25,353 nucleotides of DNA from Amphibacillus indicireducens (GTDB lineage Bacteria; Bacillota; Bacilli; Bacillales; Amphibacillaceae), in assembly GCF_039539605.1 (NCBI RefSeq), contig NZ_BAABDL010000105.1, positions 1 to 25,353 of the forward strand, read 5' to 3'. The notes under the pieces are model-generated. The model was not told the DNA's origin and did no database searches. It was given only the letters and a program-made list of their open reading frames with translations. Shown here piece by piece: positions 8,813-16,516 of this stretch. Each line of letters starts with the position of its first letter. The stretch's first letter is position 1. The position numbers were made by a program, and so were the translations under genes.

Positions 8813-9353
8813 AGCTGTTAATTATATGTTCAAACCATAATGTTTTAATTTGTTCTGATAAAACGGGTGTTTGTTCAATCATAAATCGCGCCATACTTGA
8901 ATCTGCTAACAAATTTTGGATCATCATAATCGGCAATAACGACGCAACATAAACAATAATAAATAAAACTAAATATTGTTCAATAAAGCCAAAAACAGCA
9001 CCGAATAAGCCATTAACAATATTTAACACTGGTAATTCAGCGACAAAATCTAACATTGAGCTAATGATGCTCATAACAATTTTTGTCACAAAGAACAGCA
9101 TGGCAAAAGCGATCATATTATAATAAGCGTTTTCTAACGAGAGCGTTTCACTAAAAAATGCCCAGTCTTCCGCTAAAATTCTAGGGTATGGGATTAGCAT
9201 TTCTAAATGAACTGCGAGATTGTCATAAAAATAAACGGCAACAAAAAACGCAACAAAAAAACCTAAGAAATGAAATAATTGCAAAATTAAGCCGCGTTTT
9301 AAACCACGAAAAATTCCTAATACGAGTAATCCAAGTAAGATTAAATCTAACAT
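8811..9353 (-). CDS. yshB: CvpA family membrane protein (YshB-like)
   Basis: This 180-residue protein has about four hydrophobic segments (roughly 2-40, 68-100, 110-125 and 127-150). It has the CvpA/colicin V production family pattern: a short start MLDLILLGLLVLGIFRGLKRGLI with a Gly-rich turn, then a loop and further helices. CvpA proteins are inner-membrane proteins of uncertain function in most bacteria. The start is 4 nt past the zapA stop. No strong SD precedes it (weak AGG at the junction), which suggests translational coupling to zapA. Confidence 0.85.
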   Translation of the reverse strand: MLDLILLGLLVLGIFRGLKRGLILQLFHFLGFFVAFFVAVYFYDNLAVHLEMLIPYPRILAEDWAFFSETLSLENAYYNMIAFAMLFFVTKIVMSIISSMLDFVAELPVLNIVNGLFGAVFGFIEQYLVLFIIVYVASLLPIMMIQNLLADSSMARFMIEQTPVLSEQIKTLWFEHIINS

Positions 9354-9357
9354 AAGC

Positions 9358-9621
9358 CTATTGTTCCTCTTTCTCTGCTATTTTTTTCAGTAGTGTCTCA
9401 TAGTCTGCTTCTAATTTAAGATAGTCATTGATCGTATTGACAGCTGTTAAAACAGCTAATCGTGTTGTATCTAGGCTTTTATTGGCCTGATAAATTTCTT
9501 TCATTTTATCGTCCACCATACTGGCAACAAGGCGTAAATGGTGTTTGTCTGCATCCCCAATAATCGTATAGGTTCTGCCATAGATGTCAACTGTTATCCG
9601 TGTTTTTTGTTCTTGGGACAC
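9358..9621 (-). CDS. zapA: cell division protein ZapA
   Basis: ZapA binds FtsZ and promotes bundling of protofilaments in the Z ring. The 87-residue sequence has the typical N-terminal strands (RITVDIYGRTYTIIGDAD) and a long C-terminal helix for coiled-coil dimerisation and tetramerisation. The start is GTG at 9621, with AAGGGGGAG just upstream. It is first in a minus-strand run with yshB, polX and mutS2, and is divergent from rnhC, as in B. subtilis. Confidence 0.93.
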   Translation of the reverse strand: MSQEQKTRITVDIYGRTYTIIGDADKHHLRLVASMVDDKMKEIYQANKSLDTTRLAVLTAVNTINDYLKLEADYETLLKKIAEKEEQ

Positions 9622-9704
9622 ACCGACTCCCCCTTTTCTTCACTCCTACACATTATCTTAACATGAACAGCTTATTTAGGGAACTATTCTATTGCAGGTT
9701 TATT

Positions 9705-9713
9705 TGATATAAT
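9705..9713 (+). promoter_or_regulatory. extended -10 promoter of rnhC
   Basis: TGATATAAT (9705-9713) is a perfect TGn-TATAAT extended -10, 30 bp before the rnhC ATG. No good -35 is present at 17 bp. It lies in the divergent zapA/rnhC intergenic region. Confidence 0.6.
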
Positions 9714-9742
9714 AGACAAAATAAGCTTTTTGAGGTGATTAA

Positions 9743-10675
9743 ATGGGGAATATCGTTAAAATCGTTTCTGAACAAACAATGTCGGATATGCAAGTCGCTT
9801 ACCAAACTTCGCTTAAAAAAACACCACCACACGCAGTCTTTTCAGCACAGACAAATCAAACAACAATTACTGCTTATAAATCAGGCAAAGTGCTGTTTCA
9901 AGGAGCTCATGCAGAACAAGAAGCTAACCGCTGGGGCGGCGAAGTTTCCGCTAAGAAAAAAACTGAATCAAAGCCAAAACAAGCACACCTTTATCACCCG
10001 GATTCAAGTTTGTTTAGCCAATCAATTATTGGTTCTGATGAAGCAGGTACTGGTGATTATTTTGGACCCATTACAGTTGCTGCTGCCTATGTCAGAAGTG
10101 ATCAAATTGAGTTGTTGCGCGAACTTGGTGTCCGTGATTCAAAAAACTTATCTGATCCAATGATTGAAAAAATCGCGCAAGATATTTTGCTCTGTGAAAT
10201 TCCATATTCATTAATGACATTGCCGAATCCAAAATATAATCAATTACAAGCACGCGGTTGGACACAAGGAAAAATGAAAACAATGCTTCACGACGCTGCG
10301 ATTAATTCTCTTTTAGAAAAAATTTCTCCAGCCAAGCCTGATGGGATCTTAATTGATCAATTTTCCGAACCAGGCGTGTACATCAAACATTTAAGAACTG
10401 AAAATAAACGCCTACCAGATTCAACTTATTTTATTACGAAAGCAGAAAGCCACTCGATCGCAGTCGCAACTGCTTCAATCATTGCACGTGCACGATTTGT
10501 TCGAGAGATTGACCGATTAAGCAAGCAAGTTGGCATGACCTTACCTAAAGGTGCATCAGCCAAAGTCGATCAAACCGCCGGCACAATTATCCGTCGCAAC
10601 AGTGAAGCATATTTAAACAATATCGCCAAAGTTCATTTTGCCAACACAAAAAAAGCAGCAGCCTATTTGAAATAG
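9743..10675 (+). CDS. rnhC: ribonuclease HIII
   Basis: RNase HIII degrades the RNA strand of RNA/DNA hybrids (R-loops, Okazaki primers). The N-terminal region (about 1-85) is the TBP-like substrate-binding domain of the RnhC family. The catalytic domain starts at GSDEAGTGDYFGP, with Asp99-Glu100, and Asp205 in LIDQF as a further metal ligand. DSKNLSD and SHSIAVATASIIARA are also conserved. The length, 310 residues, is normal. The SD GAGGTGAT directly precedes ATG. Its 3' codons form part of its terminator. Confidence 0.96.
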   Translation: MGNIVKIVSEQTMSDMQVAYQTSLKKTPPHAVFSAQTNQTTITAYKSGKVLFQGAHAEQEANRWGGEVSAKKKTESKPKQAHLYHPDSSLFSQSIIGSDEAGTGDYFGPITVAAAYVRSDQIELLRELGVRDSKNLSDPMIEKIAQDILLCEIPYSLMTLPNPKYNQLQARGWTQGKMKTMLHDAAINSLLEKISPAKPDGILIDQFSEPGVYIKHLRTENKRLPDSTYFITKAESHSIAVATASIIARARFVREIDRLSKQVGMTLPKGASAKVDQTAGTIIRRNSEAYLNNIAKVHFANTKKAAAYLK

Positions 10676-10691
10676 GGATTGGCTGCTTTTT
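10650..10691 (+). terminator. rnhC terminator overlapping the coding end
   Basis: AAAAAGCAGC (10650-10659) pairs with GCTGCTTTTT (10682-10691). A second stem, CCTATTT/AAATAGG, nests inside and includes the TAG stop. The upstream arm encodes the last residues of RNase HIII. Confidence 0.75.
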
Positions 10692-10817
10692 GATTATGGA
10701 AGATTTTATATGCACTGTTATATCTTACGACCATCGATTTATTTCAGATCAGGAATTAGATCAGTTAATAATGTATACTCATTAAGAGTGAATTGAGAAA
10801 AGTGAGATTTTCTATTG

Positions 10818-11216
10818 TCACTGTATAGGTGGCAGTCTATATGATTTTATTTCTTTTACCTTTCCAGACTTTGCGGCATTACTGAACGTGTACACATCGC
10901 AAAAATTAATTTTTGTCCCGTTTGCTAATGAAATCACACCATTTATTGATGCGAATTTACCATGTGTGATCACCTGATAAATCTCAAGCACAATAATGTT
11001 GTTATTATTTTCATCCTGTATCGCAGTAATGAATGAGCTTAGGCTTTCTACTTTTTTATTCTCTTGTAATTGATCCCACACAATCGATTCATCTGCATAT
11101 TTCTTGATGACATCGTTGTGTCGCATAACTAAAGCTACTGTAAATTCAATAACTATTTGTTTTCTTGGAGCATTATCGCATCCTTTAGGCTGGTATGAGA
11201 AAATCATGATACTCAC
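10818..11216 (-). CDS. NTF2-like (SnoaL-type) small protein with damaged 5' end
   Basis: From about residue 18 on, this reads as a single-domain NTF2-like protein: IVIEFTVALVMRHNDVIKKY, then DESIVWDQL, VITHGKFASINGVISL, FCDVYTFSNAAKSGKVKEI. Such domains form a cone-shaped fold that binds small ligands or acts in small enzymes. No specific function can be assigned. The N-terminus is odd. The start at 11216 (GTG) or 11207 (ATG) has no good SD, and the first 12 or so residues are the out-of-frame 3' end of the adjacent secreted-protein remnant. The native start was probably lost in a deletion joining the two genes. Whether it is still translated is uncertain. Confidence 0.6.
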   Translation of the reverse strand: MSIMIFSYQPKGCDNAPRKQIVIEFTVALVMRHNDVIKKYADESIVWDQLQENKKVESLSSFITAIQDENNNNIIVLEIYQVITHGKFASINGVISLANGTKINFCDVYTFSNAAKSGKVKEIKSYRLPPIQ

Positions 11217-11547
11217 TATTTTCTAAAAATAAAAGAAATTCTCCATCTTCACTTTGAAATTCGTCCGCTCAGCCAAGATCAAAAATGTCTAAACCAGCTG
11301 TAATCGTTTGGTCATGAATATCTCCTCTGTAGACACTTTTAACGTTAAAATCAAAACCTTGAAAAACAAATTGACTGGGCTGTGGTTCACTTGTAAAATC
11401 ATATGTTCCAATAATAATAACTTCGGCTCGCTCAAGAACCTCCTCTGGTTCTAATCCAACCCAAGTTGTAGCAGAAACAGTATTGCTTGTTAACGTTAAT
11501 GATGTAAAAAAGCAGACAAGTAAAAATATAACATATGATTTTCTCAT
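11185..11547 (-). pseudogene. secreted protein gene broken by an in-frame TGA and lacking its 3' end
   Basis: The frame opens with a classical signal peptide: MRKS, a hydrophobic stretch, and a probable cleavage site at VSA-TT near residue 27. It continues as a mature domain (TWVGLEPEEVLERAEVIIIG) to a TGA at 11271-11269. Beyond that TGA the same frame stays open and protein-like for 27 codons (ADEFQSEDGEFLLFLENSEY, then HDFLIPA) to TAA at 11187-11185. One base change, TGG to TGA (Trp to stop), explains the break. I recall similar secreted hypothetical proteins in Bacillaceae that read on past this point, but no functional name. The C-terminus beyond 11185 is missing and is replaced directly by the NTF2-like ORF. 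Confidence 0.75.
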
Positions 11548-11660
11548 TATATTTCCATCTCCTTTTTGTTAATTAAATACAATGAATACGAATAATTAAA
11601 ATCTATCCTTCTAGTACTTATCTTTTCATTCGTTTAGCAATTTTAAAGTGCTGTCAATTA

Positions 11661-12052
11661 AATCATATCATTCATTTCAAAATTTACCATGATAAAGAAA
11701 AAAATTTGTTATTATATTGGTCTCAAATTGATCTAACTGATCCTGATGGTCAATTTCATGATCGTAGTTCGCAATATCGGACAGCAATTTTTTATCAAAA
11801 TGAACAACAAAAGCAACTTTCGATTGAAGCTAGCGGGCGTTTAGTCAACCGATTATGACTGAGATTATCAAGTATTCGAAATTCTACCCTGCTGAAGATT
11901 ACCATCAAGATTTTTATCAAAAAAATGAAGCTGAATATGTAAAAGATCGCCAGCTTTCCGGTCGAGATCAATTTATTGAACAAAATTGGAATTACTTTCA
12001 CAACTATAAAACCAATGAAAATTCAATCGTTAGAGATCACCTTCTGAATTGA
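11661..12052 (+). pseudogene. msrA: msrA remnant (peptide methionine sulfoxide reductase A)
   Basis: The plus strand carries the C-terminal half of MsrA. One frame reads NLLLYWSQIDLTDPDGQFHD, then QYRTAIFYQNEQQKQLSIEASGR, and stops at a TGA (11856-11858). The next frame continues as QPIMTEIIKYSKFYPAEDYH to DQFIEQNW. CGT TT-AGT at 11838-11845 looks like a one-base deletion causing the shift, and a few residues are also missing around 11820-11832. The N-terminal third with the catalytic GCFW cysteine is absent, so no active reductase can be made. The 3' end runs into the 52-bp repeats, which supply the stop. Confidence 0.85.
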
Positions 12053-12360
12053 TGTGGTCTCTAACGAATAAAGACTAATCGTCAGAGATCAACCTCTGAA
12101 TCGGTGCGATCTCTAACGAATAAAGACTAATCGTCAGAAATCAACCTCTGAATCGGTGCGATCTCTAACGAATAAAGGCTAATCGTCAGAGATCACCCTC
12201 TAAGTCGATGCGATCTCGAACGAATAAAGGCTAATCGTCAGAGATCACCCTCTGAATCGATGCAATCTCTAACGAATAGGAGCTAATCATCAGGTGTCTC
12301 ACATAAAATTGCTTTGATATCCAATCAATCACGACAAATCGTTAGTCATTCGGCAAGCTT
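12025..12360. repeat. tandem 52-bp hairpin repeat array (array A)
   Basis: Five clear units begin at 12025, 12077, 12129, 12181 and 12233, exactly 52 bp apart. Each contains an inverted repeat of the type TCGTCAGAGATC ... GATCTCTAACGA with a loop of about 17 nt, then the linker ATAAAGACTAA. An alternative short hairpin (CAGAG/CTCTG) lies inside the left half. A sixth, degenerate unit (12285) and a seventh start (AATCGTTAG at 12337) stay in the 52-bp register, so the array decays towards pheT. There is no variable spacer, so it is not CRISPR, and no T run, so it is not a simple terminator. It fills the region between the msrA remnant and the pheT terminator. Confidence 0.9.
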
Positions 12361-12395
12361 ATCTATAAATAACGCATTTTATAATTTCTTAAACA

Positions 12396-12445
12396 ATAAA
12401 AAAATACGTGGTCTGACAGTCAACATTCACCCTGTCAAAACCACG
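12396..12445 (-). terminator. pheST operon terminator
   Basis: CGTGGT (12407-12412)/ACCACG (12440-12445) and GACAG (12415-12419)/CTGTC (12432-12436) form a two-part stem with a small internal loop. On the minus strand a run of T follows, just downstream of pheT. Confidence 0.82.
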
Positions 12446-12460
12446 CACTTATATTTTTTA

Positions 12461-14887
12461 TTAAGCTCTCAACACCGCATCATATTCTGCTTTCACTTTT
12501 TCTAAGATCACTTCAAAAGACGCTTCAACTTCTTCATCTTTAAGCGTTCGCTCTGGATTGAAGTAGAGCAAGCTTAAGGCAAGTGATTTTTTACTCTCTT
12601 CTAAATGTTCGCCTTGATAAACATCAAAAACATGAACATTCTGAAGCCATTCCCCACCTGCTTCGATAATTGTTGTTTCTAAGTCAGCTGCCGTTACAGA
12701 CTCATCAACAATTAATGCAACATCTCGTTTAATCGATGGGTAACGTGGAATCTTAGTAAACGATGGTTCATCATTATGAATTGCGAACAGATAATCTAAG
12801 TCAAGATCAAACACATATGTCTCTTTTAGATCAAAAGCTTTCTCAACAAGCGGATGAACTTGACCGATAAAACCAATCGCCACATCGTCAATAAAAATTT
12901 GTGCCGTACGGCCTGGGTGCATCTGCTTCATCTCAATTTGCTTGTAAGTTGGTGTCACCTTCAAGCGAGTGAATAACTCATCCAAAATTCCTTTTGCTAA
13001 ATAAAAATCGACTGATTTTGCTTCTTGTTGCCACTCATGCGTAATCCATTTCCCAGTAAGTGCACCACTTAAACGCAGTTTTTCTTTTGGCTGAGTTTTA
13101 ACAACTTCTTCTTTCCCAATAAAAATATTCCCGATTTCGTAGTAGCCTAAGTTTTGCTCTTTACGTGCAACGTTGTACGATAAAGTGTGCAACATTTCAG
13201 GTAACAAACTTTGTCTCAGCGTACTGTGCTCTTCAGTCATCGGTCGTGATAAACGGACTGCACTCTTACTCACAGCCTCGACTTCTGGACTAATCAACAG
13301 TTTAGCACGATCGTCTGTCGTCAATGAATACGTGATCGCCTCCATTAGCCCTGCACCTTCCATGAATTGTTTTACATAGCGTTTCAGCTGTTGATTTTTT
13401 GTTAGCTGACCAGCATGTTGACCACCCTCTGGCAACGTGTATGGTAAATGATCGTAACCATAAATTCGGGCAACTTCTTCAAGGATATCTTCAAAAATTG
13501 TAATATCTTGACGGCGAGTTGGAACCGTAATTTGGAATGTGTCACCATCTTGGACAAACTGGAAACGTAGTTTTTCAAAAATAACCGCAATTTCACTTGC
13601 TTCAATTTCTGTTCCTAAACGGTTATTGACCCGCTCGGTCGTAATTGTAATTTGTTTTTCAGATCGATCGAGCTGATCAAATTCACTGATCCCATTAAGG
13701 ACAGTTCCATTTGCATATTCAGCTAATAAACGAGCTGCCCGCTGGCCTGCTTTTCTGACACGATTAGGGTCAACACCTTTTTCAAAACGTGTGCTCGATT
13801 CGCTGCGTAATTGATGATCTTTTGAACCGATTCGAACCCGTTTCGGATCGAAATAAGCTGTTTCAAGTAAAACAGTTGTCGTTTCGTCTGATACTTCTGA
13901 ATCTGCTCCGCCCATCACGCCAGCGATTGCTGTTGGAACTGTTCCATTGGTAATGACTAAATGATCGGTTGTCAATGTTCGTTCAACATCATCAATTGTG
14001 ACAATTTTTTCTTGATCAGTTGCTCGACGAACGACAACTTGATCTGAGGCAAATTTATCAAAATCAAATGCATGTAATGGCTGACCATATTCAAGTAAAA
14101 CATAGTTTGTAATATCAACGACGTTATTAATTGGACGAATACCCGCTGCCATGAGGTGGTTTTGCATCCACTGTGGTGCAGGGTCAACTTTAATATCCTT
14201 GATCACAAACGCACCATAGTATGGATTATCTTCTTTTGCCTCAACTTTGATTGTCACACGATCTGTTGCTTTGTCTGCAATCGTCTCGACTGATTCCTCA
14301 GGCAAACGCACTTCACGATCTAAAATCGCTGCTACTTCATAAGCAACACCAATCATACTTAGTGCATCCGCACGGTTTGGTGTTAAATCAAATTCAAGTA
14401 TCGCATCGTCTAAGTTTAAATACTCAGTTACGTCTGCACCAATTTCAACTTGGTTAGCAAAAACATGAATCCCATCAGCTGCATCTTTCGACAGATAGGC
14501 TTCTTTAACACCTAATTCGTCTAATGAACAAATCATCCCTTGTGATTCTTCGCCACGTAACTTTGTTTTCTTAATTTTAAAATTACCCGGTAAAACGGCA
14601 CCTGGTTTAGCAACTGCAACCTTCTGACCTGCTGCGACGTTAGGTGCGCCACAAACAATTTGTAACGTTTCATCGCCAACATCAACTTGACATAGTTTTA
14701 ACTTATCAGCATTTGGATGTTGTTCACATGACTCGACATACCCGACAACAACACCGGTACTTTCCTCAGCAAAATAAGCAACACCATCAACTTCGATCCC
14801 TGCTTTTGTAATCAGACTCGCCAACTCATCTGGTGTATATCCATCTAAATCAACATAATTTTTTAACCAATTTAAAGAAACTTGCAT
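12461..14887 (-). CDS. pheT: phenylalanyl-tRNA synthetase beta subunit
   Basis: PheT forms the alpha2-beta2 enzyme with PheS that charges tRNA-Phe. Visible domains: an N-terminal start MQVSLNWLKNYVDL with the EMAP-like tRNA-binding domain (about 40-150, VVVGYVESCEQHPNADKLKL), the B3/B4 editing region (about 205-380), B5 (about 405-475), the catalytic-like core with RLSRPMTEEHSTLR, and the C-terminal FDX-ACB anticodon-binding domain (PRYPSIKRDVALIVD). The length, 808 residues, is normal. The SD GAGGAGGAT precedes ATG. It starts 15 nt after pheS and is transcribed with it. Confidence 0.97.
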   Translation of the reverse strand: MQVSLNWLKNYVDLDGYTPDELASLITKAGIEVDGVAYFAEESTGVVVGYVESCEQHPNADKLKLCQVDVGDETLQIVCGAPNVAAGQKVAVAKPGAVLPGNFKIKKTKLRGEESQGMICSLDELGVKEAYLSKDAADGIHVFANQVEIGADVTEYLNLDDAILEFDLTPNRADALSMIGVAYEVAAILDREVRLPEESVETIADKATDRVTIKVEAKEDNPYYGAFVIKDIKVDPAPQWMQNHLMAAGIRPINNVVDITNYVLLEYGQPLHAFDFDKFASDQVVVRRATDQEKIVTIDDVERTLTTDHLVITNGTVPTAIAGVMGGADSEVSDETTTVLLETAYFDPKRVRIGSKDHQLRSESSTRFEKGVDPNRVRKAGQRAARLLAEYANGTVLNGISEFDQLDRSEKQITITTERVNNRLGTEIEASEIAVIFEKLRFQFVQDGDTFQITVPTRRQDITIFEDILEEVARIYGYDHLPYTLPEGGQHAGQLTKNQQLKRYVKQFMEGAGLMEAITYSLTTDDRAKLLISPEVEAVSKSAVRLSRPMTEEHSTLRQSLLPEMLHTLSYNVARKEQNLGYYEIGNIFIGKEEVVKTQPKEKLRLSGALTGKWITHEWQQEAKSVDFYLAKGILDELFTRLKVTPTYKQIEMKQMHPGRTAQIFIDDVAIGFIGQVHPLVEKAFDLKETYVFDLDLDYLFAIHNDEPSFTKIPRYPSIKRDVALIVDESVTAADLETTIIEAGGEWLQNVHVFDVYQGEHLEESKKSLALSLLYFNPERTLKDEEVEASFEVILEKVKAEYDAVLRA

Positions 14888-14902
14888 CTTAATCCTCCTC
14901 GT

Positions 14903-15937
14903 TTAAGCTTCGTGATACTGCTCCAAAAAGCGACGATCATTCGTGTAGAAATGACGAATATCATCAACTCCATATTTCAACATCGCAATTCGATCTGGTC
15001 CCATTCCAAAAGCAAAACCGCTGTATACTTCAGGATCATACCCGGCCATTTCTAATACTTTCGGGTGAACCATTCCACCACCTAAAATTTCAATCCAGCC
15101 AGTCTGCTTACAAACTGAACAGCCATTACCCTGACAAACTTTACATGAAATATCCATTTCTACAGATGGCTCTGTGAATGGGAAGAAGCTTGGGCGTAAA
15201 CGAATTTCACGCTCAGGACCAAAAAATTGTTTGGCAAATTGATTGAGCACGCCTTTGAGATCACTCATCCGAACATTTTTATCAACATACAGTCCCTCAA
15301 CTTGAGTAAATTGATGTGAGTGTGTTGCATCATCCGAGTCACGGCGATATACTTTTCCAGGACATATCATTTTGACCGGTTTACTGCCTTGATATTCTCC
15401 CATTGTTCTTGCTTGAACGGGTGATGTGTGCGTGCGCATCAGTAATTCTTCAGTAATATAAAATGAATCTTGCATATCACGCGCTGGGTGATCTTTCGGA
15501 ATATTTAATGCCTCGAAATTATAGTAATCTGTTTCTACTTCAGGACCTTCTCTAACCTCAAAACCCATCCCAATAAAGAGATCTTCAATTTCCTCAATTA
15601 ATTGCGTGAGTAAATGTGGACCACCTACTTGTACAGGACGTCCTGGTAAAGTCACATCAATTGTTTCTGTTTTTAGTTGTTCATTTAAAGCCGCTTCCTC
15701 TAAAATACGTTTTTCAGTTTCAATTGCATCAGCAATTGATTCACGTACTTTGTTAGCAAGTTCGCCTACTACAGGACGTTCTTCTGGAGCGAGTTTCCCC
15801 ATTCCCCTAAGGACTTCAGTAATCGGACCTTTTTTTCCTAAATAAGCGACACGAACTTTCTCAACATCTGCCAATGATTGAGCTTGCTCAACTTGTTCGA
15901 GTGCTTCATTTTGTAATGCTGTTAATTTTTCTTTCAT
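14903..15937 (-). CDS. pheS: phenylalanyl-tRNA synthetase alpha subunit
   Basis: This is the catalytic subunit (class II aaRS fold). A coiled-coil N-terminal arm (about 1-90) is followed by the class II core: HPARDMQDSFY, RTHTSPVQARTM, motif 2 around HSHQFTQVEGLYVDK, and motif 3 GFAFGMGPDRIAMLKYGVDD near the C-terminus. The cysteine-rich loop (CKVCQGNGCSVCKQTGW) is usual in Firmicutes PheS. The length, 344 residues, is normal. The SD AAGGAGGTCG is about 5-8 nt before ATG. It is first in the pheST operon, behind a T-box leader. Confidence 0.97.
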   Translation of the reverse strand: MKEKLTALQNEALEQVEQAQSLADVEKVRVAYLGKKGPITEVLRGMGKLAPEERPVVGELANKVRESIADAIETEKRILEEAALNEQLKTETIDVTLPGRPVQVGGPHLLTQLIEEIEDLFIGMGFEVREGPEVETDYYNFEALNIPKDHPARDMQDSFYITEELLMRTHTSPVQARTMGEYQGSKPVKMICPGKVYRRDSDDATHSHQFTQVEGLYVDKNVRMSDLKGVLNQFAKQFFGPEREIRLRPSFFPFTEPSVEMDISCKVCQGNGCSVCKQTGWIEILGGGMVHPKVLEMAGYDPEVYSGFAFGMGPDRIAMLKYGVDDIRHFYTNDRRFLEQYHEA

Positions 15938-15989
15938 TAAAACGACCTCCTTGAATTTAATAAAACATAGCTCAACTTATTTTTTATTT

Positions 15990-16264
15990 AAAAAATAAAA
16001 AAACCTCCATCCCAAAAAAGGGACGAGGTTTGAAAGTTTCGCGGTACCACCCTAGTTGGCAACCTAAATTGCCCACTTGATTGTTTTAACGGACATAATC
16101 CGGAACGTTCTTACTTGATCAATGAATCGATCAAGGTCCCAAACGTCAGCTCCAGAGTGAAAATTCAGCTTTTTTCAATGTGCTTGCTTCCAGTCAAGGC
16201 AAGGCATCCCTGTATCATTGATCGGTTAAAAGCTTACTAGCTCCTTCATTGCTTTTCATATATG
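15990..16264 (-). promoter_or_regulatory. T-box riboswitch leader of pheST (Phe)
   Basis: The minus strand carries the T-box core AGGGTGGTACCGCG (16053-16040). Its UGGU can pair with the ACCA end of uncharged tRNA-Phe. A 5' stem I with an AGTA motif (GCTAGTAAGC) starts shortly after the predicted transcription start. UUC followed by A at 16161-16158, on the 3' side of stem I, is a good candidate specifier codon for Phe. A terminator with a T run ends the leader before pheS. Uncharged tRNA-Phe would favour read-through. Confidence 0.92.
16002..16030 (-). terminator. regulated terminator of the pheST T-box
   Basis: On the minus strand AACCTC-G-TCCC (16030-16020) pairs with GGGA-TG-GAGGTT (16013-16002) around a T6 loop. 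A long T-rich tail follows. The upstream arm lies next to the T-box core and would be disrupted in the antiterminator fold. Confidence 0.85.
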
Positions 16265-16270
16265 ACTCTC

Positions 16271-16299
16271 ATTATAGAAAAGTTCAGACGATTTTGCAA
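16271..16299 (-). promoter_or_regulatory. sigma-A promoter of pheST
   Basis: The minus strand has TTGCAA (16299-16294), a 17-bp spacer and TATAAT (16276-16271), placed so that transcription starts at the 5' end of the T-box leader. Confidence 0.82.
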
Positions 16300-16312
16300 C
16301 TTTATTCCTCAA

Positions 16313-16468
16313 ACTACGGACATTTTTTTGATTTTAATTGCGACAATATGTCCATAGTCTCGCAACTACGGACTTTTTGCTTTGAAAAATCTGTGATAAT
16401 GTCCCTAGTGGGGGCGACTACGGACAATTTTCAACTTAAAAAATGAGAATATGTCCGCAGTTAGTCAA
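16313..16468. repeat. three tandem 52-bp hairpin repeats (array B)
   Basis: ACTACGG recurs at 16313, 16365 and 16417, exactly 52 bp apart. In each unit a matching inverted arm lies about 35 bp downstream: ATGTCCATAGT at 16348, GTCCCTAGT at 16401, TGTCCGCAGT at 16452. The loops are AT-rich and poorly conserved, while the arms are kept. The sequence is unrelated to array A, but the period and dyad layout are the same. It occupies the intergenic space between ysgA and the pheST promoter, where I see no gene. Confidence 0.82.
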
Positions 16469-16516
16469 TTAGCTTAGAGATAGATGGTTTAGGTTCTTCA
16501 AGCAAGACTTATCTTA

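Noticed and set aside
9735..10163. 142-codon ORF overlapping rnhC on the same strand
   Set aside because: It is a shifted frame inside the well-supported RNase HIII gene, with Lys/Gln-rich nonsense composition.
11269..11271. TGA read as selenocysteine
   Set aside because: No SECIS-like hairpin or redox motif is seen at the site, and TGG to TGA decay beside other damaged genes is simpler.
12025..12360. Array A as a CRISPR array
   Set aside because: The whole 52-bp unit repeats without variable spacers, and there are no cas genes in the window.
12314..12505. 63-codon ORF downstream of array A
   Set aside because: It overlaps degenerate repeat units, the pheT terminator and the pheT 3' end, and shows no RBS or protein features.
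16249..16446. 65-codon ORF across the pheST promoter and array B
   Set aside because: It lies over a promoter and repeats, has no RBS, and its sequence is not protein-like.
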